NCBI GenBank assembly: GCA_964345035.1
Contig: CAYFPO010000005.1
Span: forward strand, 12,678-76,677
DNA: 64,000 bases
Direction of reading: 5' to 3'
DNA from: CAYFPO01 sp964345035
GTDB taxonomy: Bacteria > Fidelibacterota > Marinisomatia > SCGC-AAA003-L08 > GCA-002704045
The notes under the pieces were generated by a model. It saw only the letters and a program-made list of their open reading frames with translations. It had not been told where the DNA came from and searched no databases. A program made the position numbers and the translations under genes. Numbering within the stretch: the stretch's first letter is position 1; every line of letters begins with the position of its first letter. Shown here in pieces: positions 24,281-34,340 of the stretch.

Positions 24281-25390
24281 ATGACTGCTGATTCATATAT
24301 TACCGCACTGGGATTAATGTCGGGCACATCGATGGATGGGCTGGATTGCTGTCTCTGCACAATTTCGATTACTGAAAATTATACACTCGATTTTGAAATA
24401 CTGGACTGGAAAGTATTCTCCTATGATCCTGCAACCAGGCAAATGATTCGGGCAGCAATTGAAAACCCTGATTCCATTCCTGATGCTGACAAAAAGCTGG
24501 GAATATTATTTTCAGAGTTTGCAGCAGAATTTCTGCAGGGGAGGGAAGTGGATGTTGTTGGTTCTCACGGTCAGACAATTGCCCATCAAGACGGCATATC
24601 CACTTTGCAGATTGGAGCTCCAAAATCTCTGTCCGATAAGATTGGCGCACCTGTTGTATATAATTTCAGGCAGGCGGATATCAATGCAGGCGGAAATGGT
24701 GCTCCGCTGATGCCCTTTCTGGATTGGCTGCAATTCCGGAACTCAAAATTTGAAACTATTACACTTAATATTGGCGGAATTGCGAATCTTACACATATCA
24801 CTCCGGGTACATTGCGGAAAGAGGTTTCAGGGTTTGACACCGGCCCGGGAATGGCATTGATTGATGAATGCGTTCAGCTATATTGGGACAAACCAATGGA
24901 TGAGAATGGAAAATTTTCTATGAACGGGAGCGTAATCCCCGAGTTATTGACTGATTTGATGAAGATTGAATTCATACAGCAAACACCTCCAAAATCCACA
25001 GGCCGTGATGAATTTGGAAGTAGATTGGTTAAAAAAATATTACAAAAATATTCAAATTACAGGAAGAAGGATATTCTCAGGACTTTCATCGCATTTACTG
25101 CTAAATCCATAGCATGGAACATACAGAATCATCTTAAATTTTCCCCTCGTAAAACTCGTCTGATAATCAGTGGTGGTGGTTGTCATCATCCTGTAATAAT
25201 TTCTGATTTGGAAAAATATACTGGAATTAATAATTTTCCAGATTTAGCTGATTTCGGATTACATCCAGATAATAAAGAAGCATTTTTAATGGCTGTATTG
25301 GCAGCAGCAAGGGTTCAATCTATTCCCGCAAATATGGCGGGAGCAACCGGTTCATCTGGTGATGTGACATTGGGTGATATTTGGGAATAG
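24281..25390 (+). CDS. anmK: Anhydro-N-acetylmuramic acid kinase
   Basis: A 369-residue sugar kinase, the same length as E. coli AnmK. It phosphorylates 1,6-anhydro-MurNAc to MurNAc-6-phosphate during cell-wall recycling. The signatures are the N-terminal LGLMSGTSMDGLDCC, GSHGQTIAHQ, the NIGGIANLTHI phosphate motif, GFDTGPGMALIDE and the C-terminal ISGGGCHHPVI. It starts a plus-strand group with sugar-phosphate enzymes. It complements the muramidase NamZ at 58897-60192, which would also release MurNAc. Confidence 0.95.
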   Translation: MTADSYITALGLMSGTSMDGLDCCLCTISITENYTLDFEILDWKVFSYDPATRQMIRAAIENPDSIPDADKKLGILFSEFAAEFLQGREVDVVGSHGQTIAHQDGISTLQIGAPKSLSDKIGAPVVYNFRQADINAGGNGAPLMPFLDWLQFRNSKFETITLNIGGIANLTHITPGTLRKEVSGFDTGPGMALIDECVQLYWDKPMDENGKFSMNGSVIPELLTDLMKIEFIQQTPPKSTGRDEFGSRLVKKILQKYSNYRKKDILRTFIAFTAKSIAWNIQNHLKFSPRKTRLIISGGGCHHPVIISDLEKYTGINNFPDLADFGLHPDNKEAFLMAVLAAARVQSIPANMAGATGSSGDVTLGDIWE

Positions 25391-25467
25391 GACTTAATAC
25401 AAATTCATTAATTGGAGAAAATCAATAAGCTAATAGCTAATAATCCGCCATGATTAATATGTAAACT

Positions 25468-26829
25468 ATGAACGAATACATTTTTAGAAAATACGATATA
25501 AGAGGAATTGTTGAAGAGGATTTTACACAGGATGTTGTAATAAATCTCGGACGGGCTTTTGGAACATTTGTAATCCGATCCGGTGGAACCAAAGTCTCCA
25601 TCAGTGGGGATATCAGGCACACTACACCCAAACTAAAGGAGTGGTTCTCAGAAGGACTTATTGAAACCGGTATTACTGTTTTGGATTTAGAGATTATTCC
25701 AACACCTGCCAATTATTTCAGTATGTTTCATCTGGATATTGATGGTGCAGTTCAAATTACCGGCAGTCACAATCCACCGGAATACAATGGTTTCAAAATT
25801 TCGTATAAACAAAAAGCGTTTTATGGTGAGCAGATTCAGTCATTAAAATCATTGATTGACGATAATGATTTCGAAAAATCAGAAAATGGTTATATACAAA
25901 AAGTAGAAATATTGGAAAGTTACAAAGATATGCTGAAGAGTAAGATCCAGATATCCAGACCATTGAAGGCGGTGATGGATTGCGGGAATGCTGCTGGATG
26001 TCTTGCAGCACCTCAGATTTTTCCGGAGGTTGGAATTGAAACAACTGAATTATTCTGTGAACCTGATGGCACTTTTCCCAATCATCATCCGGATCCCACA
26101 GAAGATGAGAATCTTGTAGAAATCATAAAAACAATTAAAAATGGAAATTATGATTTTGGTGTGGCGTATGATGGTGATGCAGATCGGGTAGTGATCATTG
26201 ATGAAAAAGGCGGTGTAATTAGATCTGATATTCTGATGGCATTGTTCCTTCCTGAAGTAATGGTTGCAGGCGATGAAATTGTATTTGATGTAAAATGTTC
26301 CCAGGCATTGGAGGACGTGATTATCCAACAGGGGGGAGTACCTGTTATGTGGAAGACAGGACATTCTCTGATAAAAGACAAAATGAGAGAGAGGAATGTA
26401 AAATTTGCAGGAGAAATGAGCGGACATATCTTTTTTGCAGATGACTACTTTGGATATGATGATGCCATATATGTATCATTAAGACTTGCACAGTTATTGT
26501 CCAATCAGGAAAAACCATTATCTCATTTGACGGTTGACATCCCGGTTTACCATTCAACTCCTGAAATGCGTCTGGAATGCTCAGATGATAAAGAGAAATT
26601 CAAAATTGCCGAGCAGGCATTTGAACACTTTTCATCCAATTATAACTGTATTACCGTTGATGGAGTCAGGATTCGGTTTGGAGATGGCTGGGGATTGGTG
26701 AGAGCATCCAATACTCAACCCGTAATTGTGTGCAGATTTGAAGCCAAATCTCATTCCAGAATGCTGGAAATTCAGAATGTAGTATTGACAAAACTTAAAG
26801 AATTTGGACGGATTTCTATTGACTACTGA
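25468..26829 (+). CDS. Phosphomannomutase/phosphoglucomutase
   Basis: A 453-residue alpha-D-phosphohexomutase, similar in length to Pseudomonas AlgC. The order is the N-terminal RKYDIRGIV, the phosphoserine loop TGSHNPPEYNGFK, the metal-binding loop YDGDADRVVI, the sugar-binding GEMSGHIFF and the C-terminal phosphate-binding VRASNTQPVIV (usually RASNTEP). It interconverts hexose 1- and 6-phosphates for nucleotide-sugar and envelope polysaccharide synthesis. It is followed by an overlapping polyprenyl synthase gene and then a phosphoglucose/phosphomannose isomerase, which shares its substrates. Confidence 0.93.
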   Translation: MNEYIFRKYDIRGIVEEDFTQDVVINLGRAFGTFVIRSGGTKVSISGDIRHTTPKLKEWFSEGLIETGITVLDLEIIPTPANYFSMFHLDIDGAVQITGSHNPPEYNGFKISYKQKAFYGEQIQSLKSLIDDNDFEKSENGYIQKVEILESYKDMLKSKIQISRPLKAVMDCGNAAGCLAAPQIFPEVGIETTELFCEPDGTFPNHHPDPTEDENLVEIIKTIKNGNYDFGVAYDGDADRVVIIDEKGGVIRSDILMALFLPEVMVAGDEIVFDVKCSQALEDVIIQQGGVPVMWKTGHSLIKDKMRERNVKFAGEMSGHIFFADDYFGYDDAIYVSLRLAQLLSNQEKPLSHLTVDIPVYHSTPEMRLECSDDKEKFKIAEQAFEHFSSNYNCITVDGVRIRFGDGWGLVRASNTQPVIVCRFEAKSHSRMLEIQNVVLTKLKEFGRISIDY

Positions 26830-27775
26830 GCAGAAAATTCAACAATACCAAAGACAGATCAATTCTAATTTGAACGGATTTTATACAACAGGTCCCAAGT
26901 CATTAACGGAAACCATTCAGTATGTAATTGATGGTGGGGGTAAACGGGTGAGGCCGCTTCTAACAATGTTGGCTGCTGAAGCATGTGGTGGTAATTCTAA
27001 AAATGCACTGCCTGCAGCACTATCTATCGAACTAATGCATAATTTTACTTTGGTGCATGATGATATAATGGACAGAGATAATCTGCGTCATGGGAAGGAA
27101 ACGGTGCACCATAAATGGAATGTCAGCACTGCAATTCTGACAGGAGACGGAATGCTGTCCATTGCATTGAAACATATCCAAAACAGTTATAATTCCAATA
27201 CAGAAATTCCCGGGATATTTATAGAAGGACTTCTTGCAGTGTGTGAAGGGCAGGCATTGGATAAGGAGTTTGAAGAATTAGAAGTTGTAAATGAGAAGAA
27301 TTATTTACGGATGATCGACCTAAAAACAGGCTATCTGCTTGGAATGTCAGCAGAAATTGGTGCTCGGACTGCTGGTATTGATATAGACACCTCAAAACAA
27401 TTAATGAAATACGGTAGATTGATCGGAAGAGCATTCCAAATACAGGATGATTTAATGGAAATTTATTCTGATTCATCCAATATGGGTAAAAGCTTGAAAA
27501 GCGATATAATTCTCGGCAAAAAAACCTACCTGATGGTCCTTGCACTGGAAAAGTATAAGTCTGAAATTAAGCAGGCAGTGAAAATTGCAGAAAGTGATTT
27601 TCAATCCGGGATTTTCAAAATTAGGGATTTAATGAATAAATCGATGATCCGGGAACAAGCACAAACTAAAATTCAAGATACTATTTCAAAAGCAAATAAT
27701 GTGCTGAAGTCATTAAATATTGATATTGATGATCTATTGTATTTCAGTCAATTGATATCAAACCGGGGGAACTGA
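26819..27775 (+). CDS. Polyprenyl diphosphate synthase
   Basis: About 318 residues of a trans-isoprenyl diphosphate synthase. It has GGGKRVRPLLTMLAAEA, the first aspartate-rich motif LVHDDIMDRD and the second QIQDDLMEIYSD. The tail of that motif is less acidic than usual (DDLME rather than DDxxD). It makes C10 or longer allylic diphosphates for quinones or carrier lipids. I favour the TTG at 26819, which has GGACGGA just upstream; an in-frame TTG at 26804 is the alternative. Either way it overlaps the 3' end of the mutase gene, implying coupling. Confidence 0.9.
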   Translation: MTTEQKIQQYQRQINSNLNGFYTTGPKSLTETIQYVIDGGGKRVRPLLTMLAAEACGGNSKNALPAALSIELMHNFTLVHDDIMDRDNLRHGKETVHHKWNVSTAILTGDGMLSIALKHIQNSYNSNTEIPGIFIEGLLAVCEGQALDKEFEELEVVNEKNYLRMIDLKTGYLLGMSAEIGARTAGIDIDTSKQLMKYGRLIGRAFQIQDDLMEIYSDSSNMGKSLKSDIILGKKTYLMVLALEKYKSEIKQAVKIAESDFQSGIFKIRDLMNKSMIREQAQTKIQDTISKANNVLKSLNIDIDDLLYFSQLISNRGN

Positions 27776-27777
27776 AA

Positions 27778-28827
27778 GTGAATGATTTCGAACAATTAAA
27801 AATTGAATTTGACAAGGATGATATGTGTAATGCAATCAGTTCATTTCCTGAACAACTGGAATATATGTTGGAAAAATTTTCCAAATGGACCACCAGAAAA
27901 TCGTATACCGGATTGAACCATATTATTATTCTTGGAATGGGGGGGTCTGCGATAGGAGGTGACCTTGCAAAGATTTTAATTTCGAAAAAGTGCAGGATCC
28001 CAACATTTGTGAATAGAAATTATACTATCCCCGGATGGGTGAATGACAAGACATTGGTAATAGCATCCTCCTATTCAGGTAATACTGAAGAAACTCTGGA
28101 GGCCTTCTCCGAATGCAAAAAACGGAATGCTCTGTGTATCATCATTTCAACCGGCGGTGAGCTCACAAATCGCGGGGAAGAAGCTAATTGTGATATAATT
28201 AAGATTCCATCCGGGTTACAACCACGGGCTGCCTTAGGATATTCTGTGATGGCTGTCCTGTTTGCCTTGAATAAATCGGGATATATTACAGATACAGTTA
28301 TTAATCAAATTAATGAATCATTGGATGCATTAAAGGCTTTTTCAAAACAATTAAAACAATTAAATAAAAGAAATAAAGCCCAGGAATTAGCAGAACAAAT
28401 ATATAACACAACTCCTGTTTTGTATGGAAGTGCTGGCTTTATGTCAATCATAGCAATGAGATTTAGAGGCCAGTTGGAAGAAAATGCGAAAATGATTTCC
28501 TTTCATAATGATATACCAGAAATGAATCATAATGAAATTGAAGGCTGGGGTGGAATCAATAAGCAGAGTAATAGATATTCAATAATTTGGATAACAGATG
28601 AGAGAGATCATCCGCAGGTAATGAAAAGAATTGATATTTCAAGGGAACTGTTAAGTAAGAATTGTAGTAATCAATACATACTCAAAACCAATGGGAAAAA
28701 TTTTATTGAAAGAGTATTAAAATTAATTCATTTTGTAGATTGGGTCAGTCTTTATACAGCATTGTTAAATTCAGTTGACCCAACTCCGGTCGTACAAATA
28801 CAGAAGTTAAAGAAACATCTTAAATAG
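27778..28827 (+). CDS. Bifunctional phosphoglucose/phosphomannose isomerase
   Basis: A 349-residue SIS-domain enzyme of the archaeal/FCB-type PGI/PMI family. The SIS phosphosugar site is visible as ILGMGGSAIGGDLAKI and SSYSGNTEETL. The family-specific PRAALGYS and the C-terminal HNDIPEMNHNEIEGW (with the catalytic Glu and His) are present. It interconverts fructose-6-P with glucose-6-P and mannose-6-P, feeding glycolysis and the upstream mutase. GTG start, two bases after the previous stop, so it is in the same operon. Confidence 0.92.
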   Translation: MNDFEQLKIEFDKDDMCNAISSFPEQLEYMLEKFSKWTTRKSYTGLNHIIILGMGGSAIGGDLAKILISKKCRIPTFVNRNYTIPGWVNDKTLVIASSYSGNTEETLEAFSECKKRNALCIIISTGGELTNRGEEANCDIIKIPSGLQPRAALGYSVMAVLFALNKSGYITDTVINQINESLDALKAFSKQLKQLNKRNKAQELAEQIYNTTPVLYGSAGFMSIIAMRFRGQLEENAKMISFHNDIPEMNHNEIEGWGGINKQSNRYSIIWITDERDHPQVMKRIDISRELLSKNCSNQYILKTNGKNFIERVLKLIHFVDWVSLYTALLNSVDPTPVVQIQKLKKHLK

Positions 28828-28898
28828 AATTAATTAACTGTTCTATATTGTTGTTACAAGAAATAAGAAAGGTGTAAATTTTATTAGAGGAAATCAAT

Positions 28899-29480
28899 AT
28901 GGTAAATGTAGAAGTAGTTAGAATTTCATATTATCCACCCAGCAAAGGATATGCAGTGTTGCTCAGGGAAATTGATGGTGAACGACAGTTGCCAATCATT
29001 GTAGGCAGCTCTGAGGCACAAGCTATTGCGCTGGCGTTAGAAGGAATTAATATGCCGCGACCCATGACTCACGATCTGATATGTGATTTTCTTGATGATC
29101 TGCAGGCTGATGTATTAAAAGTGGTTGTAACCCACATATCCAAGGGGACATTTTATGCCAAAGTTGTCATTGATACTCCATATATGGGTACAGTGAAGGT
29201 AGATTCCAGACCAAGTGATGCACTTGCTGTGGGATTGAGGGCAATGGCACCTATTTATATTAGTGATGTAGTTATGAAGGAAGCTGCAGTTGAAAATATG
29301 GTATTTGAAGAAGGGGATGAACCTTTAATATCTGAAGATCCAATTCAAATGCAGAAAAATACATTGAATAATTTAAAAGCCGCTTTGGATAAAGCTGTGG
29401 ATGATGAAGATTATGAGGTAGCTGCGAAATTGCGTGATAGAATTAAATTTATCGAAAGTGAATCAAAAACTCCAGAATAG
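28899..29480 (+). CDS. Bifunctional nuclease (DUF151) with UVR domain
   Basis: A 193-residue protein. Residues 1-135 are a DUF151/bifunctional nuclease domain: VVRISYYPPSKGYAVLL, RQLPIIVGSSEAQAIALALE, GTVKVDSRPSDALAVGLR. The C-terminal 40 residues (DKAVDDEDYEVAAKLRDRI) are a UvrB/UvrC-type motif. This pairing is common in Bacteroidota-like and Thermotogota genomes. Nuclease activity has been reported for the family, but its cellular target is uncertain. The gene ends one base before the convergent RNase III gene. Confidence 0.92.
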   Translation: MVNVEVVRISYYPPSKGYAVLLREIDGERQLPIIVGSSEAQAIALALEGINMPRPMTHDLICDFLDDLQADVLKVVVTHISKGTFYAKVVIDTPYMGTVKVDSRPSDALAVGLRAMAPIYISDVVMKEAAVENMVFEEGDEPLISEDPIQMQKNTLNNLKAALDKAVDDEDYEVAAKLRDRIKFIESESKTPE

Positions 29481-29481
29481 A

Positions 29482-30180
29482 TTATAAATTTAGTTCCTGA
29501 ACTGCTTTCTTCGCTGCTTTTTGTTCTGCATCTTTTATACTTTTCCCTCCACCATGAAATAAAAGCTTCTCCCCGATTGAAACTTCAACTTCAAACGATT
29601 TATTATGGTCAGGTCCCTCTTCTGATTTTATGGAAAATATCGGTGATTCATTAAATTTCTTGTGAGAATATTCTATTAATTTGCCTTTATAGTTGATATT
29701 ATGCTTTGATAATTCCTCATTCACGATCAATGTCCTTAATACAAATTCCCTGGCATTCAAATAATCACTGTCTAAAAATATAGCTCCAATAACTGCTTCA
29801 TAGAGATCTGCAGTTATATTTCTTGATACTTTTATATTCCTTGTATTTACACCCTTATCTACAATTAGAAATTCCTGAAGTTTTAACAATGATCCTATTT
29901 TGGATAGAAATGACCGATTTACAAGAGTTGCTCTTTTTTTAGTAAGGATTCCTTCATCGCTATCAGGATATTTTTCTGCAAGCCATTGAATGACAATTAA
30001 GCTGAGAACTGAATCTCCCAACAGTTCGAGTCTTTCAAAATTCATATTTGGGGAGGAATTAACAGATCGGTGAATAAAGGCTGTTTTCATCAGTGTTTCA
30101 TTCCTGAACTTGTATTTTAATCTGGTTTCAATTTGTTTTCTATAATCACTCTGTTTGAAAAATCGATCCAGAAATCCCAA
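29482..30180 (-). CDS. rnc: Ribonuclease III
   Basis: A 232-residue double-strand-specific RNase, close to the 226 aa of E. coli. The catalytic signature NFERLELLGDSVLSLI is present, as is the second acidic patch DLYEAVIGAIFLD. The C-terminal dsRNA-binding domain runs from ELSKHNINYKGKLIEYSHKK to DAEQKAAKKAVQEL. It processes rRNA and other structured RNAs. It is the last gene of the fatty-acid operon, one base after fabF, as in many bacteria. Confidence 0.95.
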   Translation of the reverse strand: MGFLDRFFKQSDYRKQIETRLKYKFRNETLMKTAFIHRSVNSSPNMNFERLELLGDSVLSLIVIQWLAEKYPDSDEGILTKKRATLVNRSFLSKIGSLLKLQEFLIVDKGVNTRNIKVSRNITADLYEAVIGAIFLDSDYLNAREFVLRTLIVNEELSKHNINYKGKLIEYSHKKFNESPIFSIKSEEGPDHNKSFEVEVSIGEKLLFHGGGKSIKDAEQKAAKKAVQELNL

Positions 30181-30181
30181 A

Positions 30182-31417
30182 TTATCCTCCTTTTTTCAGA
30201 ACAAGGACTGCATTATGTCCACCAAATCCAAAGGTATTAGACATAGTATATTCGACATCTACATCAATTGTTTGATTGGGAACATATTGTAAATCACATT
30301 CAGGATCGGGTGTGGAATAATTGATAGTAGGTGGAAGTTTTCCGGATAATCCTGCTTGAATACAGGCAATTGCTTCAACCCCGCCAGCTGCACCAAGAAG
30401 ATGTCCTGTCATAGATTTGGTTGACGAAATATGTAGATTTTCAGCATGATCGTCAAAGACTGTTTTAATGGCACTAGTTTCATTTTTATCATTAAATGGA
30501 GTTGAGGTACCGTGAGCATTAATATACTGAATATCTAAAGGTTCAATTCCAGCATCTTTAATTGCATACTGCATTGCACGGACAGCACCTTCGCCGCCCG
30601 GAGCAGGGGAGGTGACGTGATAGGCATCTCCTGTTGCACCATATCCTGCAATTTCACCTAAAACCTGTGCACCTCTGTTTTGGGCATGAGAAAGTTCTTC
30701 CAGTACAAGAATACCCGCACCCTCTCCCAACACGAACCCATTTCTATATAGATCAAATGGTCGACTTGCAGAATTTCGGTCAGGATTTTTTGTAAGTGCT
30801 TTCATATTGGCAAATCCTGCGACCGCCAATGGATGGATAGATGCTTCTGTTCCACCTGAAACGATTACATCAGCATCACCATATTGAATCATCCTAAACG
30901 CATCACCTATCGCATGAGTTGCTGTAGCACAGGCAGAGACCACTCCATAGTTGGGTCCCTTAAAACCATATTTGATTGAAATATGCCCTGCAGCAATATC
31001 AGAGATGAGTGCTGGTATAAAAAAGGGGCTGACACGTCTCGGGCTTTTTAGCATTCTGTGGTACTGTTCTGTTAAGGTAGTAATTCCACCAATTCCGGAT
31101 CCGATGATCACACCTATTCGATTTCCATCTGATTTTTTGTCATCAAGTTTAGCCTGTTTAACCGCTTCATCAGTTGCAATCATTGCAAATGCGGTGAATC
31201 GATCCATTCTGTTCAATTCTTTTTTATCAATATGTGATTCAAAATCCAGATTTTTTACTTCACCAGCGATTTTAACCGAAAAATCAGAAGGATCAAACAG
31301 TGTGATGGAATCAATTCCATTTGAGCTTGATATTAGACTATCCCAAAATTCACGGACATTGTTTCCCACAGGAGAAACAACACCCATACCGGTTACTACA
31401 ACACGTCTGTGGGGCAA
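30182..31417 (-). CDS. fabF: 3-oxoacyl-ACP synthase II
   Basis: A 411-residue condensing enzyme (E. coli FabF: 413). The active-site Cys lies in VVSACATATHAIGDA and the two His in NAHGTSTPFNDKNET and KSMTGHLLGAAGG. It elongates acyl-ACP with malonyl-ACP. It lies 4 bp after acpP, in the same operon, and abuts rnc. The start (MPHRRVVVTGMGVVSPVG) matches the family exactly. Confidence 0.96.
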   Translation of the reverse strand: MPHRRVVVTGMGVVSPVGNNVREFWDSLISSSNGIDSITLFDPSDFSVKIAGEVKNLDFESHIDKKELNRMDRFTAFAMIATDEAVKQAKLDDKKSDGNRIGVIIGSGIGGITTLTEQYHRMLKSPRRVSPFFIPALISDIAAGHISIKYGFKGPNYGVVSACATATHAIGDAFRMIQYGDADVIVSGGTEASIHPLAVAGFANMKALTKNPDRNSASRPFDLYRNGFVLGEGAGILVLEELSHAQNRGAQVLGEIAGYGATGDAYHVTSPAPGGEGAVRAMQYAIKDAGIEPLDIQYINAHGTSTPFNDKNETSAIKTVFDDHAENLHISSTKSMTGHLLGAAGGVEAIACIQAGLSGKLPPTINYSTPDPECDLQYVPNQTIDVDVEYTMSNTFGFGGHNAVLVLKKGG

Positions 31418-31421
31418 GGGT

Positions 31422-31667
31422 TTATTCGGCTTCTGCTAATTTAGATTCGATATAATCAATTGCTTTTCCAACAGTAGTGATGGTTTCAGCATCTTCATCC
31501 GGTATTTCAATATTGAACTCCTCTTCAAACTGCATGATTAATTCAACGGTATCTAATGAATCTGCTCCAAGATCATCAATAAATTTTGCATCTTCTGTGA
31601 TTTTACTCTCTTCAACACCAAGTTTATCGATTATTATTTCGGTTACTTTATCTTTATTTTCTGACAT
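31422..31667 (-). CDS. acpP: Acyl carrier protein
   Basis: An 81-residue acidic protein with the phosphopantetheine attachment Ser in DDLGADSLDTVELIMQFEE. Length and sequence match E. coli AcpP (78 aa). It carries growing acyl chains for the surrounding Fab enzymes. It sits in the usual place between fabG and fabF. Confidence 0.97.
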   Translation of the reverse strand: MSENKDKVTEIIIDKLGVEESKITEDAKFIDDLGADSLDTVELIMQFEEEFNIEIPDEDAETITTVGKAIDYIESKLAEAE

Positions 31668-31682
31668 TCTGTCTCCTGTTTT

Positions 31683-32429
31683 TTACATTACCATTCCACC
31701 GTCTACAGTCACAACCTGCCCTGTAATGTAATCAGCATTATCTGATGCCAGAAACATCACAAGATCTGCCACATTTTGCGGTGTGCCCAAACGGTTAAGC
31801 GGAATATTTTCAATATATTTATTTTTTACTTCTTCTGAGAGAGCGGCGGTCATTTCTGTTTCAATATATCCAGGTGCAACTGCATTCACTGTTATATTTC
31901 GAGAGGCGAGTTCTTTAGCGGCGGACTTTGTGAGTCCTAAAATTCCTGCTTTGGATGCTGAATAATTAGCTTGACCAGCATTTCCTGTCAATCCAACCAC
32001 TGATGTAATATTTATTACTCTTCCTTTTCGAGTTTTCATCATTGGTTTGGTTACTGATTTGATACCATTAAAACATCCTTTTAAATTAATATTCATTACC
32101 AAATCCCAATCTTCCGGTTTTAATCTCAGCATTAAATTATCCCGGGTGATACCGGCATTATTTACGAGAATATCAACATTCCCGAATTTGTCAATTATTT
32201 GTTTTACTGCAGACTGGAAACTATCAAGATTTGATACATCAGTGGAAATACTGATTGCAGATCCGCCATCAGCAGTAATCTCATTTTCAAGTTCTACAAG
32301 ATCATTCAAGGTTCTGCTCAATAGTGCTACATTTGCTCCTGAATCAGCAAATGACAGGGCAACAGTTTTTCCGATACCTCTTGATGCACCGGTTACAACT
32401 ACAGTTTGGTTCTGAAAATTAAACTTCAA
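31683..32429 (-). CDS. fabG: 3-oxoacyl-ACP reductase
   Basis: A 248-residue short-chain dehydrogenase. It shows the NADP-binding VVTGASRGIGKTVALSF, the NNAGI motif in DILVNNAGITRDNLM, and the catalytic Ser and YxxxK in ITSVVGLTGNAGQANYSASK. It reduces 3-oxoacyl-ACP. Its 5' end overlaps the 3' end of fabD by 11 bp, so translation is coupled. Context fixes the FabG assignment among SDRs. Confidence 0.95.
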   Translation of the reverse strand: MKFNFQNQTVVVTGASRGIGKTVALSFADSGANVALLSRTLNDLVELENEITADGGSAISISTDVSNLDSFQSAVKQIIDKFGNVDILVNNAGITRDNLMLRLKPEDWDLVMNINLKGCFNGIKSVTKPMMKTRKGRVINITSVVGLTGNAGQANYSASKAGILGLTKSAAKELASRNITVNAVAPGYIETEMTAALSEEVKNKYIENIPLNRLGTPQNVADLVMFLASDNADYITGQVVTVDGGMVM

Positions 32430-33330
32430 ATGATTCTAAATCTGTAAGGTTACTAATGCCAAAATTTACGGTTTCTTTATTTATTCTACGATTTAATCCT
32501 TGTAATATTTTACCTGGTCCGACTTCAATAAACTGAGTAACACCATCAATAATCATTTTTTCAATGGTATCAGTCCATTTTACAGGACTTTCCAGTTGTT
32601 TCAGCAAATTACTTTTCAGACTGTTCTTATCTGTTACTGGTTTACCGGTCACATTTTGATATACAGGTAGTTTGCTATCCTTGAAATCAACATTATCCAA
32701 TACTTCTTTCAGTGGATCTCTTGCAGACGACATAAGTGGTGAATGAAATGCACCGGACACATTTAGGGGTAATGCTCTTCTAATTCCTAATGATTTAGCA
32801 GTTTCAATCGCATTCCGGACTGCATTCACTTCGCCGGATATTACCACTTGCCCCGGAGCATTTTCATTGGCGGGTACTACAATCCCGTCCTGCTGACAAA
32901 TTTCTGCAAGTTGTTCATTATCCGCTCCAAGGATTGCTGCCATCATGCCCGGTTGGATATCCCCTGCTTTTGCCATTTCATTACTACGGACTTTAACTAT
33001 TTTTAATCCATCATTAAATGATAATACATCTGCGCATACTAAAGCTGAAATTTCACCAAGGCTGTGGCCTGCTGCAGCATCTGGAATTTCACCAGCATCA
33101 GCAAGTGTTTTTGAAACAATAACACTATGCACAAAAATTGCTGGTTGTGTATATTGGGTCCTTTTAAGAGTTTCCTCAGGCCCATTAAATGAAATATCAC
33201 TTAATGAAAATCCAAGTAATTCATTTGCCTCTTCGTAATACGATTTCCCTAGTTTTGACTGATCATAAAAATCCAGCCCCATGCCGACAAACTGAGATCC
33301 TTGTCCTGGAAATAAAAATGCAGTTTTCAT
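32419..33330 (-). CDS. fabD: Malonyl-CoA:ACP transacylase
   Basis: A protein of about 303 residues. It transfers malonyl from CoA to ACP. The N-terminus MKTAFLFPGQGSQFVGMG, nucleophile motif AAGHSLGEISAL and catalytic His in NVSGAFHSPLMSSAR are present. I chose the ATG at 33330, where TAATG joins it to the fabH stop; a start six codons upstream lacks a match to the family. It is part of the fab operon. Confidence 0.95.
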   Translation of the reverse strand: MKTAFLFPGQGSQFVGMGLDFYDQSKLGKSYYEEANELLGFSLSDISFNGPEETLKRTQYTQPAIFVHSVIVSKTLADAGEIPDAAAGHSLGEISALVCADVLSFNDGLKIVKVRSNEMAKAGDIQPGMMAAILGADNEQLAEICQQDGIVVPANENAPGQVVISGEVNAVRNAIETAKSLGIRRALPLNVSGAFHSPLMSSARDPLKEVLDNVDFKDSKLPVYQNVTGKPVTDKNSLKSNLLKQLESPVKWTDTIEKMIIDGVTQFIEVGPGKILQGLNRRINKETVNFGISNLTDLESFEV

Positions 33331-34340
33331 TAAGTAGGTAATCCCCATTTCATTAAAGTAGCTCCCCAGGTAAAACCTGCTCCAAAAGCCGCCATTAGAA
33401 TATAATCATTTTTTGAGACTCTTTTCGTCTCAATACTTTCTGCCAACGCTATTGGAATAGTCGCAGCTGTAGTATTTGCATATTTATCAATATTGATTAT
33501 CACTTTATCCTCTGATAATCCCAATCTACTCGCGGCTGCATCTATGATCCGTTTATTTGCCTGATGGGGGATGAAAAGTGCAATATCCTTCCCGGTCAAT
33601 CCATTCCTTTTGACTACCTCTTCCGATATATCTGCCATTCCCTTAACCGCATATTTGAATACCGGACGCCCATCCTGATAGGCATAATGAAATCCGTTGT
33701 CCAGAGTTTCCTGGGAAGTAGGAAGTCTACTTCCACCCGCTTTCAAATTCAAATATTTTCCTCCCATACCATCAATCCGGAGTTTGGAATCAATTATTCC
33801 ACAATCAGAATCAGACGGTTCCAGTAGAACTGCACCGGCTCCATCACCAAATAAAATACAAGTATTGCGATCTGAATAGTTGATAATTGAACTCATTGTA
33901 TCTGCACCGATCACCAAAACTTTTTGATATCTGCCAGTTTCAATAAATTGAGTACCGGTTTGAAGGGCAAACAAAAAACCGGAACATGCAGCTGAAAGGT
34001 CAAATCCCCAGGCATTTACAGCACCTATTTTTTCCTGAATAATGCAGGCAGTGGAAGGAAAAAGCGTATCAGGTGTTACTGTACCTACAATGATGACATC
34101 CAGCTCTTCAGATGATATTCCCCTATTTGCAAGTAATTGATTTACAGCTTCAATGCATAAGTCCGAAGTCGCCTGATTTTTTGAAGCAATACGTCGTTCA
34201 CTGATACCGGTACGTTCCAAAATCCACTTATCAGATGTTTCAACCATTTTCTCCAGATCATTATTTGTAAGCCTTTTTTCGGGGAGGTATTTACCTACGG
34301 CAGTGATTTTAGCTCTACGCAGAGATGGTATCGTGGTCAT
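33330..34340 (-). CDS. fabH: 3-oxoacyl-ACP synthase III
   Basis: A 336-residue initiator condensing enzyme (E. coli 317 aa). The catalytic Cys is in DLSAACSGFLFAL, His in LFIPHQANKRIID and Asn in IDKYANTTAATIP. It condenses acetyl-CoA with malonyl-ACP. The frame is open 43 codons further upstream, but family alignment begins near MTTIPSLRRAKITAVGKYLP, so I placed the start at 34340. That start overlaps the 3' end of plsX by 26 bp. Confidence 0.94.
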   Translation of the reverse strand: MTTIPSLRRAKITAVGKYLPEKRLTNNDLEKMVETSDKWILERTGISERRIASKNQATSDLCIEAVNQLLANRGISSEELDVIIVGTVTPDTLFPSTACIIQEKIGAVNAWGFDLSAACSGFLFALQTGTQFIETGRYQKVLVIGADTMSSIINYSDRNTCILFGDGAGAVLLEPSDSDCGIIDSKLRIDGMGGKYLNLKAGGSRLPTSQETLDNGFHYAYQDGRPVFKYAVKGMADISEEVVKRNGLTGKDIALFIPHQANKRIIDAAASRLGLSEDKVIINIDKYANTTAATIPIALAESIETKRVSKNDYILMAAFGAGFTWGATLMKWGLPT